A stretch of DNA of 64,000 bases from CAWBQO01 sp963790965 (GTDB lineage Bacteria > Bacteroidota > Rhodothermia > Rhodothermales > DASSAV01), in NCBI GenBank assembly GCA_963790965.1, contig CAWBQO010000006.1:868001-932000 (forward strand), read 5' to 3'. Every line of letters begins with the position of its first letter. The stretch's first letter is position 1. The translations under genes and the position numbers were made by a program. Shown here piece after piece: positions 35,591-44,842 of this stretch. The notes beneath the pieces are model-generated. The model ran no database searches, was not told the DNA's origin, and saw only the letters and a list, made by a program, of their open reading frames with translations.

Positions 35591-35911
35591 ATGAATTCAG
35601 AGGTGTGGATCAGTATCGGTGCCGGAGGAGGCTTGGCGCTCGCGTACGGCCTCCTCAGCTTTTTGTCGCTCAGGCGCGCCCTGCGGCAGGAGGCGGCTTC
35701 GTTCTTCGCCGTGTTTATCGGCGGGATGGTTGTTCGGATGATGCTGATTCTGGCCACGTTGCTCGCGGTGTTGCTACTGGTGCCGCTGCGGCCGGGGCCG
35801 GTCGTGCTGACGTTTGTAGGATTATTGACCCTCGGAATGGTCGTTGAAGTTTACGTACTCCATAGCCGGGCGGCTCGCGCCGGCGCACCTGCCAACCCCT
35901 CGCGCCGGTAA
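35591..35911 (+). CDS. Small membrane protein, probable ATP synthase subunit I-like
   Basis: 106 residues, three to four hydrophobic helices (ISIGAGGGLALAYGLLSFLS; FFAVFIGGMVVRMMLILATL; VVLTFVGLLTLGMVVEVYVL). Size, charge pattern and position just before atpB match AtpI-type or Bacteroidota analogues of it, though similarity is loose. ATG at 35591; 168 bp separate it from the AtpZ-like gene and this gap may hold the atp promoter. Confidence 0.72.
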   Translation: MNSEVWISIGAGGGLALAYGLLSFLSLRRALRQEAASFFAVFIGGMVVRMMLILATLLAVLLLVPLRPGPVVLTFVGLLTLGMVVEVYVLHSRAARAGAPANPSRR

Positions 35912-35931
35912 AGGCGCGGCTGACTTTGCGT

Positions 35932-37227
35932 ATGATGCGTCTTATTAAGGCATGGTTCGTCTTGATGCTCGGCCTGCCGCTGCTCGTGGGCACGGCTCGC
36001 GGCGCTGCGGAAGGCGAAGAGTTTGACCCGGTCCATCACGTTTCCGACGGATATTACCTCGACTTTGAGCCGATCGGCAAGGTCGAGCTGCCGCGCATTT
36101 TCTTCGTTCGGCGGGCCGATGGCGGAATGGGTCTCGACGTGTACGCCTCGACCGGATCGGCCCTTGCGTCCGGGCGATACCTTGTTGTCGGCGGGCACGA
36201 GCAGGGCGACACCTTCGTTGAGGACGAGGCGGCGCGCGTGACGCTGCCGGATGCGCCTTCGGAATCGTTTGACGTGCCCGAAGCCGCGGCAAAAACCGGC
36301 AATCCTATCGAACATGCGGAGACGATGGTTGCCGGGGCGGCCTATCTCGATTCGGAACTCGCGCCGGCGGACGGCGGCCACATCATCATCGACTTCTCCA
36401 TTACGCGGCACCTGGTCTTTGCCATCATCGCCGGCCTTATCGTGGTGCTCATCTTCGTGAGCCTTGCGCGGCGCTATAAGGCGGGCGTGGGGCGCACGTC
36501 CGCGCCGAAGGGCGTTTTTCAGAACCTGTTCGAGACGCTGATCCTCTTCGTGCGCGACGAGATCGTGCGCCCGAACCTGGGGAATAAGGCGGACAAGTTC
36601 CTGCCTTACTTGCTCACGGCGTTCTTCTTCATTCTCACGTCGAATCTGCTGGGTCTCGTGCCTTTTGGCGCAACGGCTACGTCGAACCTGATGGTGACGG
36701 CGGTGCTGGCGACCTTTACGTTCCTCATTACGCAGATCAACGGCTCGCGCGATCACTGGATGCACACGCTCTGGCCTCCCGGCATCCCGACGGCGCTCAA
36801 GCCGATCATGATCCCGGTGGAGATCGTCGGGCTGTTTACGAAGCCGATCGCGCTCGCCATCCGACTCTTTGCGAACATGACGGCGGGGCACCTCGTGATC
36901 CTGAGCCTGATCGGCCTCATCTTCACCTTTACGAACCTTTTCGGTAATGGAGCTGGCTGGGGCGTTTCCCCGGTGAGCGTTGCCTTCGCGCTTTTCATTT
37001 ACCTGCTTGAACTGCTGGTGGCGTTCATTCAGGCCTACGTCTTTACCCTACTCTCTGCGCTCTTTATCGGCATGGCCGTCGAAGAGCACCACGGGCACGA
37101 TCACGATCTCGAACAGTACGGCGACTTACCGGCCGGCGCTCGGCTGCAGCATAATGCCGACGAGCCGGACCCGATCACCGGGAACCTCAGCGGCGCTGCG
37201 CCCGTGCAGGCGCAGCCGGTAGGCTGA
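35932..37227 (+). CDS. atpB: ATP synthase F0 subunit a
   Basis: 431 residues, longer than the ~270 of E. coli because of a signal-peptide-like start (FVLMLGLPLLVGTARG) and a periplasmic region of about 140 residues before the first core helix, a form found in Bacteroidota. The proton half-channel helix has the essential Arg at about 311 (KPIALAIRLFANMTAGH). The C-terminus has an unusual His-rich tail (EEHHGHDHDLEQ). ATG at 35932 or 35935; a TTG at 35926 is less likely. The first core gene of the atpBEFHAG operon. Confidence 0.96.
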   Translation: MMRLIKAWFVLMLGLPLLVGTARGAAEGEEFDPVHHVSDGYYLDFEPIGKVELPRIFFVRRADGGMGLDVYASTGSALASGRYLVVGGHEQGDTFVEDEAARVTLPDAPSESFDVPEAAAKTGNPIEHAETMVAGAAYLDSELAPADGGHIIIDFSITRHLVFAIIAGLIVVLIFVSLARRYKAGVGRTSAPKGVFQNLFETLILFVRDEIVRPNLGNKADKFLPYLLTAFFFILTSNLLGLVPFGATATSNLMVTAVLATFTFLITQINGSRDHWMHTLWPPGIPTALKPIMIPVEIVGLFTKPIALAIRLFANMTAGHLVILSLIGLIFTFTNLFGNGAGWGVSPVSVAFALFIYLLELLVAFIQAYVFTLLSALFIGMAVEEHHGHDHDLEQYGDLPAGARLQHNADEPDPITGNLSGAAPVQAQPVG

Positions 37228-37333
37228 CAGTCGCCCAAACCCTACTCGCCTCCGGGCGAGGAGCGCAGGCGGACGGCCGCCCGCTCAACCTTCCGCTCAA
37301 CCTTTTCAGCAAAAAGCACCAATAGGAGCAGAC

Positions 37334-37564
37334 ATGGATTCTCTCGCACTCGCATGGCTCGCCGCCGGCCTTGGAGCCGGACTCGTCGCACTCGGAGCCG
37401 GTATCGGCATCGGCCGCCTGGCAGGCCCGGCCATGGAAGGATCGGCACGGCAGCCCGAAGCGGCCGGTGACATCCGGACCTCAATGATTATCGCCGCGGC
37501 CCTCATCGAGGGTGTGGCGCTCTTTGGCCTCGTCATCTGCATTCTCCTTGCCATCAAGGCGTAG
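37334..37564 (+). CDS. atpE: ATP synthase F0 subunit c
   Basis: 76-residue helical hairpin with the ion-carrying Glu59 (AAALIEGVALFG) and the polar loop ARQPEAA. The residue after Glu is Gly and helix 1 lacks the Na+-site Gln, so the ring is probably proton-specific. A clear purine-rich ribosome site (AGGAGCAGAC) precedes ATG 37334; it is one of the few good ones in this window, as expected for the most abundant subunit. Confidence 0.97.
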   Translation: MDSLALAWLAAGLGAGLVALGAGIGIGRLAGPAMEGSARQPEAAGDIRTSMIIAAALIEGVALFGLVICILLAIKA

Positions 37565-37675
37565 GGAGGAAGGACGCGGAGGGGCGCTTCAGTACTCGCC
37601 GGTGGCCCGAACAGGCTGCCGGCGGAGACCACCTGGACGGCCGGTGTGCCGCCTCATGCGCATTCATCAACGCTT

Positions 37676-38185
37676 ATGAACATGCCCATTGCTGCGGGCC
37701 TTCTGGCGCCGAACGTCGGCCTGATCTTCTGGATCGCGCTGACCTTTCTGATTCTGCTTTTCGTCTTGCGCCGCTACGCATGGGGGCCAATCACGGCCGC
37801 CCTCTCCGAGCGCGAGAAGACGATCGACGATTCGATCCAGCGCGCCGAACGGGCGCTGGCCGAAGCAAAGCAGATTCAGGCGGACAACGAGCGTGCCCGG
37901 CGCGATGCCGAGCAGGAAGGCCAGCGTATTCTGCGCGAAGCCCGAGAGACCGCCGACCGGCTCCGTTCGGAGGAGGTCGACCGGACACGCAAGCAGATCC
38001 AGGCGTTGCAGGCGCAAGCGCAAGCCGAGATCGAGCGCGAGAAGGACGGCGCGCTGGCGGCGCTGCGCTCCGAGGTGGCTGATCTGGCCGTCAGGGCCGC
38101 CGAGAAGATCCTTAAGGAGGACCTCGACGGCGAGCGGCAGCGGCGCATGGTCGACAACTTCCTGGCTGAACTTCCCCGGCAGTAA
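37676..38185 (+). CDS. atpF: ATP synthase F0 subunit b
   Basis: 169 residues. One N-terminal membrane helix (GLIFWIALTFLILLFVLRRY) followed by a long charged coiled coil (about 40-140; EREKTIDDSIQRAERALAEA and later stretches) that forms the peripheral stalk, ending in a delta-binding segment. Preferred start ATG 37676; a GTG at 37646 would add ten residues. Confidence 0.95.
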   Translation: MNMPIAAGLLAPNVGLIFWIALTFLILLFVLRRYAWGPITAALSEREKTIDDSIQRAERALAEAKQIQADNERARRDAEQEGQRILREARETADRLRSEEVDRTRKQIQALQAQAQAEIEREKDGALAALRSEVADLAVRAAEKILKEDLDGERQRRMVDNFLAELPRQ

Positions 38186-38196
38186 CCCGCCTATCC

Positions 38197-38751
38197 ATGA
38201 ACGATCTTGCCGTGGCCCGCCGGTACGCAAAGGCTCTTTATCAGGAAGCCCAAGCGCACGGCAGTGCCGCCGAAGTCGACGAAGACGTGCAGCTCATCCA
38301 CGAGTCGCTGGAGGGGTCGCGCGAACTCGTGCAGGTTTTTGAAAGCCCGACCATCTCACGTGAAAAGAAGACGGCCATCGTCAAGAGCCTTTTCGATGGC
38401 AAGGTGCGCCCGATTACGCTCCGATTTCTCGATCTCCTGATCGAGAAGGAGCGCGAGGACGTGTTTCCGGGCATTGTCGAGGCCTACGGCAACCTTCGCG
38501 ATGAAGAGAATGGGATCGTGGAGGCGCAGGTCCGCACGGCGATGCCGCTGGGCGAGGCCGAGCGGCAGGAGGTCGTTGCGCGACTCGAGAAGATGACCGG
38601 CAAGACCGTTCGCCCGGTTATTACGGTGGATCCGGCGCTCATCGGCGGCGTGGTCATCCGGATCGGCGATGTGGTATACGACGGGAGCGTGCGCAACCAG
38701 CTCGACACGCTCAGGGAACGGCTCGAACACGGCGCTCCCATCGCGGCGTGA
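38197..38751 (+). CDS. atpH: ATP synthase F1 subunit delta
   Basis: 184 residues; typical OSCP/delta pattern with an N-terminal helical bundle (ARRYAKALYQEAQ), a middle LLIEKEREDVFPGIVEAYGN block and the C-terminal signature LIGGVVIRIGDVVYDGSVRN. It links the b stalk to the top of F1. It starts 11 bp after atpF. Confidence 0.96.
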   Translation: MNDLAVARRYAKALYQEAQAHGSAAEVDEDVQLIHESLEGSRELVQVFESPTISREKKTAIVKSLFDGKVRPITLRFLDLLIEKEREDVFPGIVEAYGNLRDEENGIVEAQVRTAMPLGEAERQEVVARLEKMTGKTVRPVITVDPALIGGVVIRIGDVVYDGSVRNQLDTLRERLEHGAPIAA

Positions 38752-38829
38752 AAAGAATGACTTTGACTGGCCGCGAGCTTGCCCGAGAGGCAGCAGCGCG
38801 GCACTGAGAACCGTATTAGAAGCAGAATC

Positions 38830-40428
38830 ATGGCAACAGCAATTCGGCCGGATGAAGTTACCGCCGTGCTCCAGCGCGAACTGGGCGGCTTCGAGTCGTC
38901 CGCGGATCGTTATGAGGTCGGCACCGTGCTTTCCGTCGGCGACGGCATCGCGCGCATTTACGGGCTGGCGCGCGTGCAGGCGGGCGAGCTGATCGAGGTG
39001 CCGGAGCGGAACGTGACCGGCATGGTACTCAACCTGGAAGAGGACAATGTCGGCGCTGTTCTCTTTGGCGCTTACGAGCACGTCCGGGAAGGCGATCAGG
39101 TACGGCGCACGCGCAACATCGCCTCGATCAAGGTCGGCGAAGGAATGCTCGGCCGCGTCATTGACCCGCTCGGCGTGCCGATGGACGGGCGCGGAGCCAT
39201 TGCCGGATCGCTCTACGAGATGCCGCTGGAGCGCAAAGCGCCGAGCGTCATCTTCCGCGAACCGGTCAAGGAGCCGTTGCAGACGGGCATCAAGGCCATC
39301 GATGCCATGATCCCGATCGGGCGCGGACAGCGCGAACTGGTCATCGGGGACCGGCAGGTCGGCAAGACCGCCGTGCTTACCGACACCATCATCAACCAGA
39401 AACGGACGCAAGAGTCCGGCTCGCCGGTATACTGCATCTACGTCGCCATCGGGCAGAAGTCGTCGACGGTGGCGCAGGTGATGCGCTCGCTCGAAGAGGC
39501 CGGCGCGATGGAATACACCGTGATCGTGAACGCTCCGGCGTCGGCTCCGGCACCGCTGCAGTACATCGCCCCTTTCGCGGGCGCTTGCATCGGCGAGTAC
39601 TTCCGGGACACCGGCCGCCACGCACTCGTCATCTACGACGACCTTTCGAAGCAGGCCGTCGCTTACCGCGAGTTGTCGCTGCTCCTGCGCCGTCCGCCGG
39701 GCCGCGAGGCCTACCCGGGCGACGTGTTCTACCTGCACAGCCGCCTTCTCGAGCGCGCCGCGAAGATCATCGGCACGGACGAAGTTGCGGCGCAGATGAA
39801 CGACCTGCCGGAGTCTATTCGGGACCAGGTCAAAGGCGGCGGCTCGCTGACGGCGCTCCCGGTGATCGAGACGCAGGCCGGCGACGTGTCCGCGTACATC
39901 CCGACGAACGTGATCTCCATCACCGACGGACAGATCTTCCTCGAGGCGGGGCTTTTCAACTCCGGCGTGCGGCCGGCCATTAACGTTGGTATCTCCGTCT
40001 CGCGCGTGGGCGGCAACGCGCAGGTCAAGGCGATGAAGAAAGTCGCCGGTACGCTCCGGCTCGACCTCGCGCAGTACCGCGAGCTGGAGGCCTTCGCCAA
40101 GTTCGGTTCCGACCTCGACCCGGCGACGCAGCGGCAGCTTCGGCGCGGCGAGCGGCTGGTGGAGATTCTGAAGCAGAAGCAGTACACGCCGGTGCCTGTC
40201 GAGGAGCAGATCGCGATCATCTTTACCGCTACGCAAGGGCTGCTCGACAAAGTCCCCACGGAAAAGGTGTCCGAGTTTGAGCGTGATCTGATCGAACGGC
40301 TCACGCTGCGCCATGCCGATATGATGGCGAAGATGCGCGATACGGGTACCATGAGCGACGAGGCGGCCGAGACGATCCGCAGCGTAGCGAACGATGTGGC
40401 CGAGCGCATTGCCACAGTGACGGCATAA
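38830..40428 (+). CDS. atpA: ATP synthase F1 subunit alpha
   Basis: 532 residues; nucleotide-binding but non-catalytic subunit. Walker A GDRQVGKTAV, the alpha signature PAINVGISVSRVGG, and the beta-barrel start VLSVGDGIARIYGLARVQ are present. ATG at 38830 is the conserved start. There is no atpD (beta) after gamma, so the operon ends without the catalytic subunit. Confidence 0.98.
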   Translation: MATAIRPDEVTAVLQRELGGFESSADRYEVGTVLSVGDGIARIYGLARVQAGELIEVPERNVTGMVLNLEEDNVGAVLFGAYEHVREGDQVRRTRNIASIKVGEGMLGRVIDPLGVPMDGRGAIAGSLYEMPLERKAPSVIFREPVKEPLQTGIKAIDAMIPIGRGQRELVIGDRQVGKTAVLTDTIINQKRTQESGSPVYCIYVAIGQKSSTVAQVMRSLEEAGAMEYTVIVNAPASAPAPLQYIAPFAGACIGEYFRDTGRHALVIYDDLSKQAVAYRELSLLLRRPPGREAYPGDVFYLHSRLLERAAKIIGTDEVAAQMNDLPESIRDQVKGGGSLTALPVIETQAGDVSAYIPTNVISITDGQIFLEAGLFNSGVRPAINVGISVSRVGGNAQVKAMKKVAGTLRLDLAQYRELEAFAKFGSDLDPATQRQLRRGERLVEILKQKQYTPVPVEEQIAIIFTATQGLLDKVPTEKVSEFERDLIERLTLRHADMMAKMRDTGTMSDEAAETIRSVANDVAERIATVTA

Positions 40429-40468
40429 GGACATAAGGACAGGGTAACCGGCAACTTCAGGCGAAAGG

Positions 40469-41386
40469 ATGGCAAGTCTCCGCGACATTCGGGACCGGAT
40501 AGGGTCGGTCAAGAGCACCCAGCAGGTGACGCGCGCCATGAAGATGGTTGCGGCGGCGAAGCTGCGCCGCGCTCAGGAGCGCATCTTTCAGACGCGGCCG
40601 TACGCCTTCTCGCTCGGGGGAATCATCAACCACCTCAAGCACCAGCTCGACCCTGGCGCGCACCCGCTCTTCCAGCAGCGTGAGGACGCGGGGGGCGTGC
40701 TGCTCATCGTGATTACGGCTGACCGCGGGCTGGCCGGGGCGTTCAATGCCAACATCATCAAGCTCGTTGAAGCAACCATTGAAGAGCGCTTTGCCGATGC
40801 GAAACGGGCGGGGGAGCTTTACCTACTCGCCGCCGGGCGCAAAGGCCGGGAATACTTTACGAAGCGCGGCTACAAGATGGTCGGCGACTACCGGGGCGTG
40901 TTCGACGATCTTTCCTTCTCCACCCCCTCCCGCATCGTGGCGGACGCCACGGCGGGTTTTGAGGAGGGCCGGTGGGATCAGGTGTTCGTGATCTACAACG
41001 AGTTTCGCAACACGATCTCGCAGAACCGGATCGTGGAGCCGGTGCTGCCCATTCCCGCCGAGCGTTTTCTGACGCCGATCATGGAACGCGACGCGACGGA
41101 TACCGCGCCGGGCCTGCCGACGGTAGACTACATCTACGAGCCGTCCCCGGAGGACATTTTGGAGAGCCTCGTGCCGCAGTATCTGCGGTATACCATCTGG
41201 CGGGCGCTGCTGGAGTCCAACGCGGCCGAGCAGGGCGCGCGCATGGTGGCGATGGACAACGCGACGAACAACGCCGACGAGCTGCTCCGCGATTTGCGAC
41301 TCAAGTACAACCGGGCACGACAGGACGCGATCACGACCGAGATCATCGAGATCACGAGCGGCGCAAACGCGCTGGAGGAGGCGTAG
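40469..41386 (+). CDS. atpG: ATP synthase F1 subunit gamma
   Basis: 305 residues; central rotor. The N-terminal helix (MASLRDIRDRIGSVKSTQQV) and C-terminal helix with EGARMVAMDNATNNADEL-like sequence (EQGARMVAMDNATNNADELL) are diagnostic. Last gene of the cluster: 3' of it there is no atpD or atpC but a repeat-bearing intergenic region. Confidence 0.97.
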   Translation: MASLRDIRDRIGSVKSTQQVTRAMKMVAAAKLRRAQERIFQTRPYAFSLGGIINHLKHQLDPGAHPLFQQREDAGGVLLIVITADRGLAGAFNANIIKLVEATIEERFADAKRAGELYLLAAGRKGREYFTKRGYKMVGDYRGVFDDLSFSTPSRIVADATAGFEEGRWDQVFVIYNEFRNTISQNRIVEPVLPIPAERFLTPIMERDATDTAPGLPTVDYIYEPSPEDILESLVPQYLRYTIWRALLESNAAEQGARMVAMDNATNNADELLRDLRLKYNRARQDAITTEIIEITSGANALEEA

Positions 41387-41682
41387 GCGCGTCGGAGTCG
41401 CGGTATTCGGTGCCGGAAGCGCCGTCCACCCGGCGCTTCCCTCCAGTAGACGCGGGTGCTGAGTCCCGGTGGCGGCGGCGATCGGCCGCCCGCGCGCCCT
41501 CCTGCATCGAGGTTCACTCTATTAAGATGCGCTCCTTGCTGCCGTGAAGTCCGGCTTCCGGCACACGTTGACGCTGTGCGAGCGCACCTCGCCGCCGCGC
41601 ACCAGGCGGCATAGAACCTCCATTCCGGGCATCGCCACGGGTGAATGGTTGCGGCGTTATAGAACGGCAACGAGTGGCTTAG

Positions 41683-41852
41683 GAGGCTGTCGATTTACTA
41701 TTGATGGGATGTATCGCAGATATTCGGGTCCGCGTCTATGACTGGAATGCCGCCTAACACCCCCTTGAATCCCCCTCAAGGGGGACGTTGCGTTCATACA
41801 TTGGTCCTTATCGCCAGCTACATACAGCGTTTGCTATTATTTCAACGGCCTC
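41683..41852. mobile_element. 170 bp MITE-like element, copy 2, with TTAG target duplication
   Basis: GAGGCTGTCGA at the left and TCAACGGCCTC at the right form terminal inverted repeats. The tetranucleotide TTAG flanks the element directly on both sides (41679-41682 and 41853-41856), as expected for a target-site duplication and consistent with the YTAR sites of IS5-type transposases. It is co-linear over 170 bp with copy 1 at 32829-32998. No open reading frame. The remaining intergenic DNA (41387-41682, 41857-41969) shows nothing else. Confidence 0.8.
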
Positions 41853-41969
41853 TTAGCGAAGCGCATGAGCGCGGCGCTACAACCTTTTCGGTAAAGGGCC
41901 GCCGGAAAGGTTGTTCGCGACGGCCGACAGGTCAAAGGGGAAGACCGTGCGGAAGACTCGTTTCCGGCC

Positions 41970-42782
41970 ATGCGTGTTCGCTCTTGCCATTTGATCTTGC
42001 TGTGCCTGATGGCGGCCTCCGCCGCGACTGCGCAGCCGATGCGGCCGTCCTTGCGGAGCGCGGCCCTCGGCGGAGCCGTGGTGCTCGACGGCGGGCCGTG
42101 GGCCGACGAGAACCCGGCACTCATAGCCGGGCTGCGAGGGCCGGCGCTGGCGCTCTTTACAGCAAACGGGTACGCGCTCGAAGCCCTTCGCCTGAGCGCG
42201 CTGAGCGTTGCCATTCCGGTGGGGAGAAGCGGCGTTGGTTTTCAGGCGCAGTCGTACGGTTTCGATGCGTTTCAGCGGACGCGGTTTACGGCGACGTTCG
42301 CCAGAGGCTTCAGCGTCGGTCCGCCCCGGCGTTTCCTCGCAGGCGTGTCGGTGGCGCACGAGCGCACAGTGATAGAGGGATACGGCAATGCAGGAGCCGT
42401 GGACGTATCCGTCGGTTGGATGGCGGCGGCGGCACCGCTGCTAATGATCGGGATGAGCGCGCAGCACCTGAACGCGCCGGCCATCGCTCCGGGCGAACGC
42501 ATTCCGAGGCGGCTCGGCATGGGCGTTTCTTATGGCGGCTCCGGTCCATTCCTGGTCGCGCTCGACGCGGTAAAGGACGCGCGTTATCCTATCGACGTTC
42601 GAGGCGGGATCGAGATGAGGCCCGTTCCGGCGCTTGCGCTGCGGGGCGGCGGCGGGATGAACCCCTCGCGCGCCACGCTCGGCGTCGGCATCACGGTTGG
42701 CCGGTTGGCGGCCGAATTCGCGGCAGAGCGGCACTACGCCCTCGGCTGGACGCCGGGCTTCGGCGTGTGCCTGTCCCTATAG
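41970..42782 (+). CDS. PorV/UPF0164-like outer-membrane beta-barrel protein
   Basis: 270 residues. Signal peptide (LILLCLMAASAATAQ), then the family opening in which a Gly-rich strand precedes the DENPA motif (SAALGGAVVL, GPWADENPALIAGL), and alternating beta strands to the end. Proteins of this type include PorQ/PorV (T9SS) and many with unknown roles. It ends 8 bp before an HhH/beta-barrel gene, a tight two-gene unit. Confidence 0.82.
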   Translation: MRVRSCHLILLCLMAASAATAQPMRPSLRSAALGGAVVLDGGPWADENPALIAGLRGPALALFTANGYALEALRLSALSVAIPVGRSGVGFQAQSYGFDAFQRTRFTATFARGFSVGPPRRFLAGVSVAHERTVIEGYGNAGAVDVSVGWMAAAAPLLMIGMSAQHLNAPAIAPGERIPRRLGMGVSYGGSGPFLVALDAVKDARYPIDVRGGIEMRPVPALALRGGGGMNPSRATLGVGITVGRLAAEFAAERHYALGWTPGFGVCLSL

Positions 42783-42790
42783 GCACGCAC

Positions 42791-44785
42791 ATGCGCTGGA
42801 TCCTCCTGCTCCTTCCGCTGCTGCTCGCCCCGGTTGCTTATGCGCAAACCGAGTCTCCCGCGTTCTGGCTCGAAGATGTGGCAGAAGAAGAGGGAGAGCG
42901 GCTTGCCGAAGATTTGTCCGTCCTCGCCGAGCAGCCGGTCGATCTCAACAGGGCCACCGCCGACGAACTGGCGCAGATTCCGGGCCTCACGGCCGTCACA
43001 GCGTTCCGGATCGTGCAGGAGAGGCGTGCGCACGGCCCCTTCAAAAGCGTGGACGAAGTAGCCCGGGTGCCGGGCATCGAAGCGGCTGCCGTGGAGACGA
43101 TGCGCCCGTTCTTGAAGATCGTGGCACCCGGTGACGGCGCTCCAACCGTTCATCCCGCAGCCGCGCGAGGGAAGCGGCGTCCGCAAATTTACTTATCGCA
43201 AGCCGCCGGGCGACGCACCTCCGAAGGAGCGCGCGAGGGGCCGATGCGAGTGCTCACCCGTATCAGGGCGCGCAGCGCAGGAGGCGTCTCGGCACACTTG
43301 ACGCTCGAACAGGATCCCGGCGAACCGTTCGACTGGCGGCCGGGGCGGCACCGGTTTGGCTACGACTTTGTCTCCGGGAGTCTCGAACTCCCGGGTGTAG
43401 GGCCCATCGAACGGATCATTGTTGGAGATTATACCGGGGCCTTTGGCTATGGACTCGGATTCTGGCAGCAGGCGCGCTACAGCGCCGGAGCCGATCCGGT
43501 GGCAGCCCCGGGCAGGAGAGGCGGTGGACTGCGGCCGTACGGAGGCACGGACGAGAACCGGTTTCTATTCGGCGCGGCCGCCGATCTGAAGGTAAGCCGT
43601 AGCGCCACCGCCGCCGTATTCGTATCGAAGCGCCGTCTCGATGCGGCGACCTCGTGCGCAGAGGACGCCTGCACCGCGCGTCCGCTGGCGACGGGCTACC
43701 ACCGAACGGAGGCGGAACGTACGGCACGCGGAGCACTCGGCGTGAAAACCACCGGCCTAGCGCTGCGGACGAGCGCCGGACGCTTGCAAGTGGGCGTAAC
43801 GGCCTTCGCCGCACGGTACGACCTGCCGCTCGATTACGGCACCGAGGCCTACCGGATGTTCGCACAGGCGGGGCACACGTCCGGCGCACTGAGCTTCGAC
43901 GCGCAGTGGCGGCTGCCCGCGTCGATCCTGTTTGCGGAGGTGGGGCGAAGCGGCGGCAAGACCGCCGCGCTGGTAGGCGTGGAGGTCGTGCGCGAGCGTG
44001 TGGGAGAAGTCGTGCTGGCCGTCCGGCGTTATCCCGCCGGGTACGCGAACCCGTATGCCGGAGCGTTTGGCAGAGGAAGCGAGGGGGCATCGAACGAATC
44101 CGGCGTATACATCGGAGCAAGCCTCATGCCGACGCGCTTCTGGACGCTTGCCGTGTCCGCGGATGCCTACCGCTACCCGTGGCTGCGCTATGGTGTGCCG
44201 GTTCCGACGTACGGAAGGGTCGTGACGGTCCGCTCTACCTACAAGCCCCGCCCGTGGGTGACGCTTTACGCGCAGGGGCAGATGCAGGACCGTCGGGGCG
44301 GTGCCGTCCTCGTGGACGCGGCGAACCGGGCGGTGCGGTCCGTGGCCGGTGAGCATCGCGCAACGGCGCGGCTGCACGGCGAGTACGTCTTCTCCCGCGC
44401 CGTTCGCGTTCGCGCGCGACTGGAGATGGCCCGCTGGAGTGGGGAGGCTGGAAATGCAGAGACGGGCGTGATGCTCTATCAAGAGGTGCGGCTGTCTCCC
44501 TGGAAGCGTCTTCAACTCGACGCCCGCGTGGCGCTGTACGAGACCGACGGCTATCAGTCGCGCGTTTATGCATTTGAAGCGGACCCGGTCTACAGTTTCC
44601 TGGCACCGGCGTACAGCGGTTCCGGGAGCCGCGTCTACGTAGCGGCGCGGCTGCTGCTGGGGAGTCGCGTCCAGATTGAAGTGAAGGGAGGCGAGACGCG
44701 GCAGGAGAGCGATTATTTGCGGCCGCCTGCGGTGCCTGTGGCTGCCGGAAGGGACTTCGGCATTCGCCTCACGATGCGGCATTGA
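42791..44785 (+). CDS. Exported protein with ComEA-like helix-hairpin-helix and a C-terminal outer-membrane beta barrel
   Basis: 664 residues. Signal peptide (ILLLLPLLLAPVAYAQ). Two HhH units near residues 50-110 (DLNRATADELAQIPGLTAVT; SVDEVARVPGIEAAAVETM) give a potential DNA-binding module. From about 170 to the end the sequence alternates as in a large beta barrel (FLFGAAADLKVSRSATAAVF, VYIGASLMPTRFWTLAVSAD, VYVAARLLLGSRVQIEVKGG). The combination is widespread in Bacteroidota and uncharacterised; DNA binding at the surface is inference. ATG 42791 chosen for the signal peptide. Confidence 0.82.
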   Translation: MRWILLLLPLLLAPVAYAQTESPAFWLEDVAEEEGERLAEDLSVLAEQPVDLNRATADELAQIPGLTAVTAFRIVQERRAHGPFKSVDEVARVPGIEAAAVETMRPFLKIVAPGDGAPTVHPAAARGKRRPQIYLSQAAGRRTSEGAREGPMRVLTRIRARSAGGVSAHLTLEQDPGEPFDWRPGRHRFGYDFVSGSLELPGVGPIERIIVGDYTGAFGYGLGFWQQARYSAGADPVAAPGRRGGGLRPYGGTDENRFLFGAAADLKVSRSATAAVFVSKRRLDAATSCAEDACTARPLATGYHRTEAERTARGALGVKTTGLALRTSAGRLQVGVTAFAARYDLPLDYGTEAYRMFAQAGHTSGALSFDAQWRLPASILFAEVGRSGGKTAALVGVEVVRERVGEVVLAVRRYPAGYANPYAGAFGRGSEGASNESGVYIGASLMPTRFWTLAVSADAYRYPWLRYGVPVPTYGRVVTVRSTYKPRPWVTLYAQGQMQDRRGGAVLVDAANRAVRSVAGEHRATARLHGEYVFSRAVRVRARLEMARWSGEAGNAETGVMLYQEVRLSPWKRLQLDARVALYETDGYQSRVYAFEADPVYSFLAPAYSGSGSRVYVAARLLLGSRVQIEVKGGETRQESDYLRPPAVPVAAGRDFGIRLTMRH

Positions 44786-44842
44786 ACCATCCGCAAGTCC
44801 CGGCATATAACAGGTTTATCCCTGTGAGTCGGAAGGTGTTTG

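Noticed and set aside
38356..40539. 727-residue minus-strand frame across atpH-atpA
   Set aside because: Antisense of two certain genes in a GC-rich genome; no recognisable motif.
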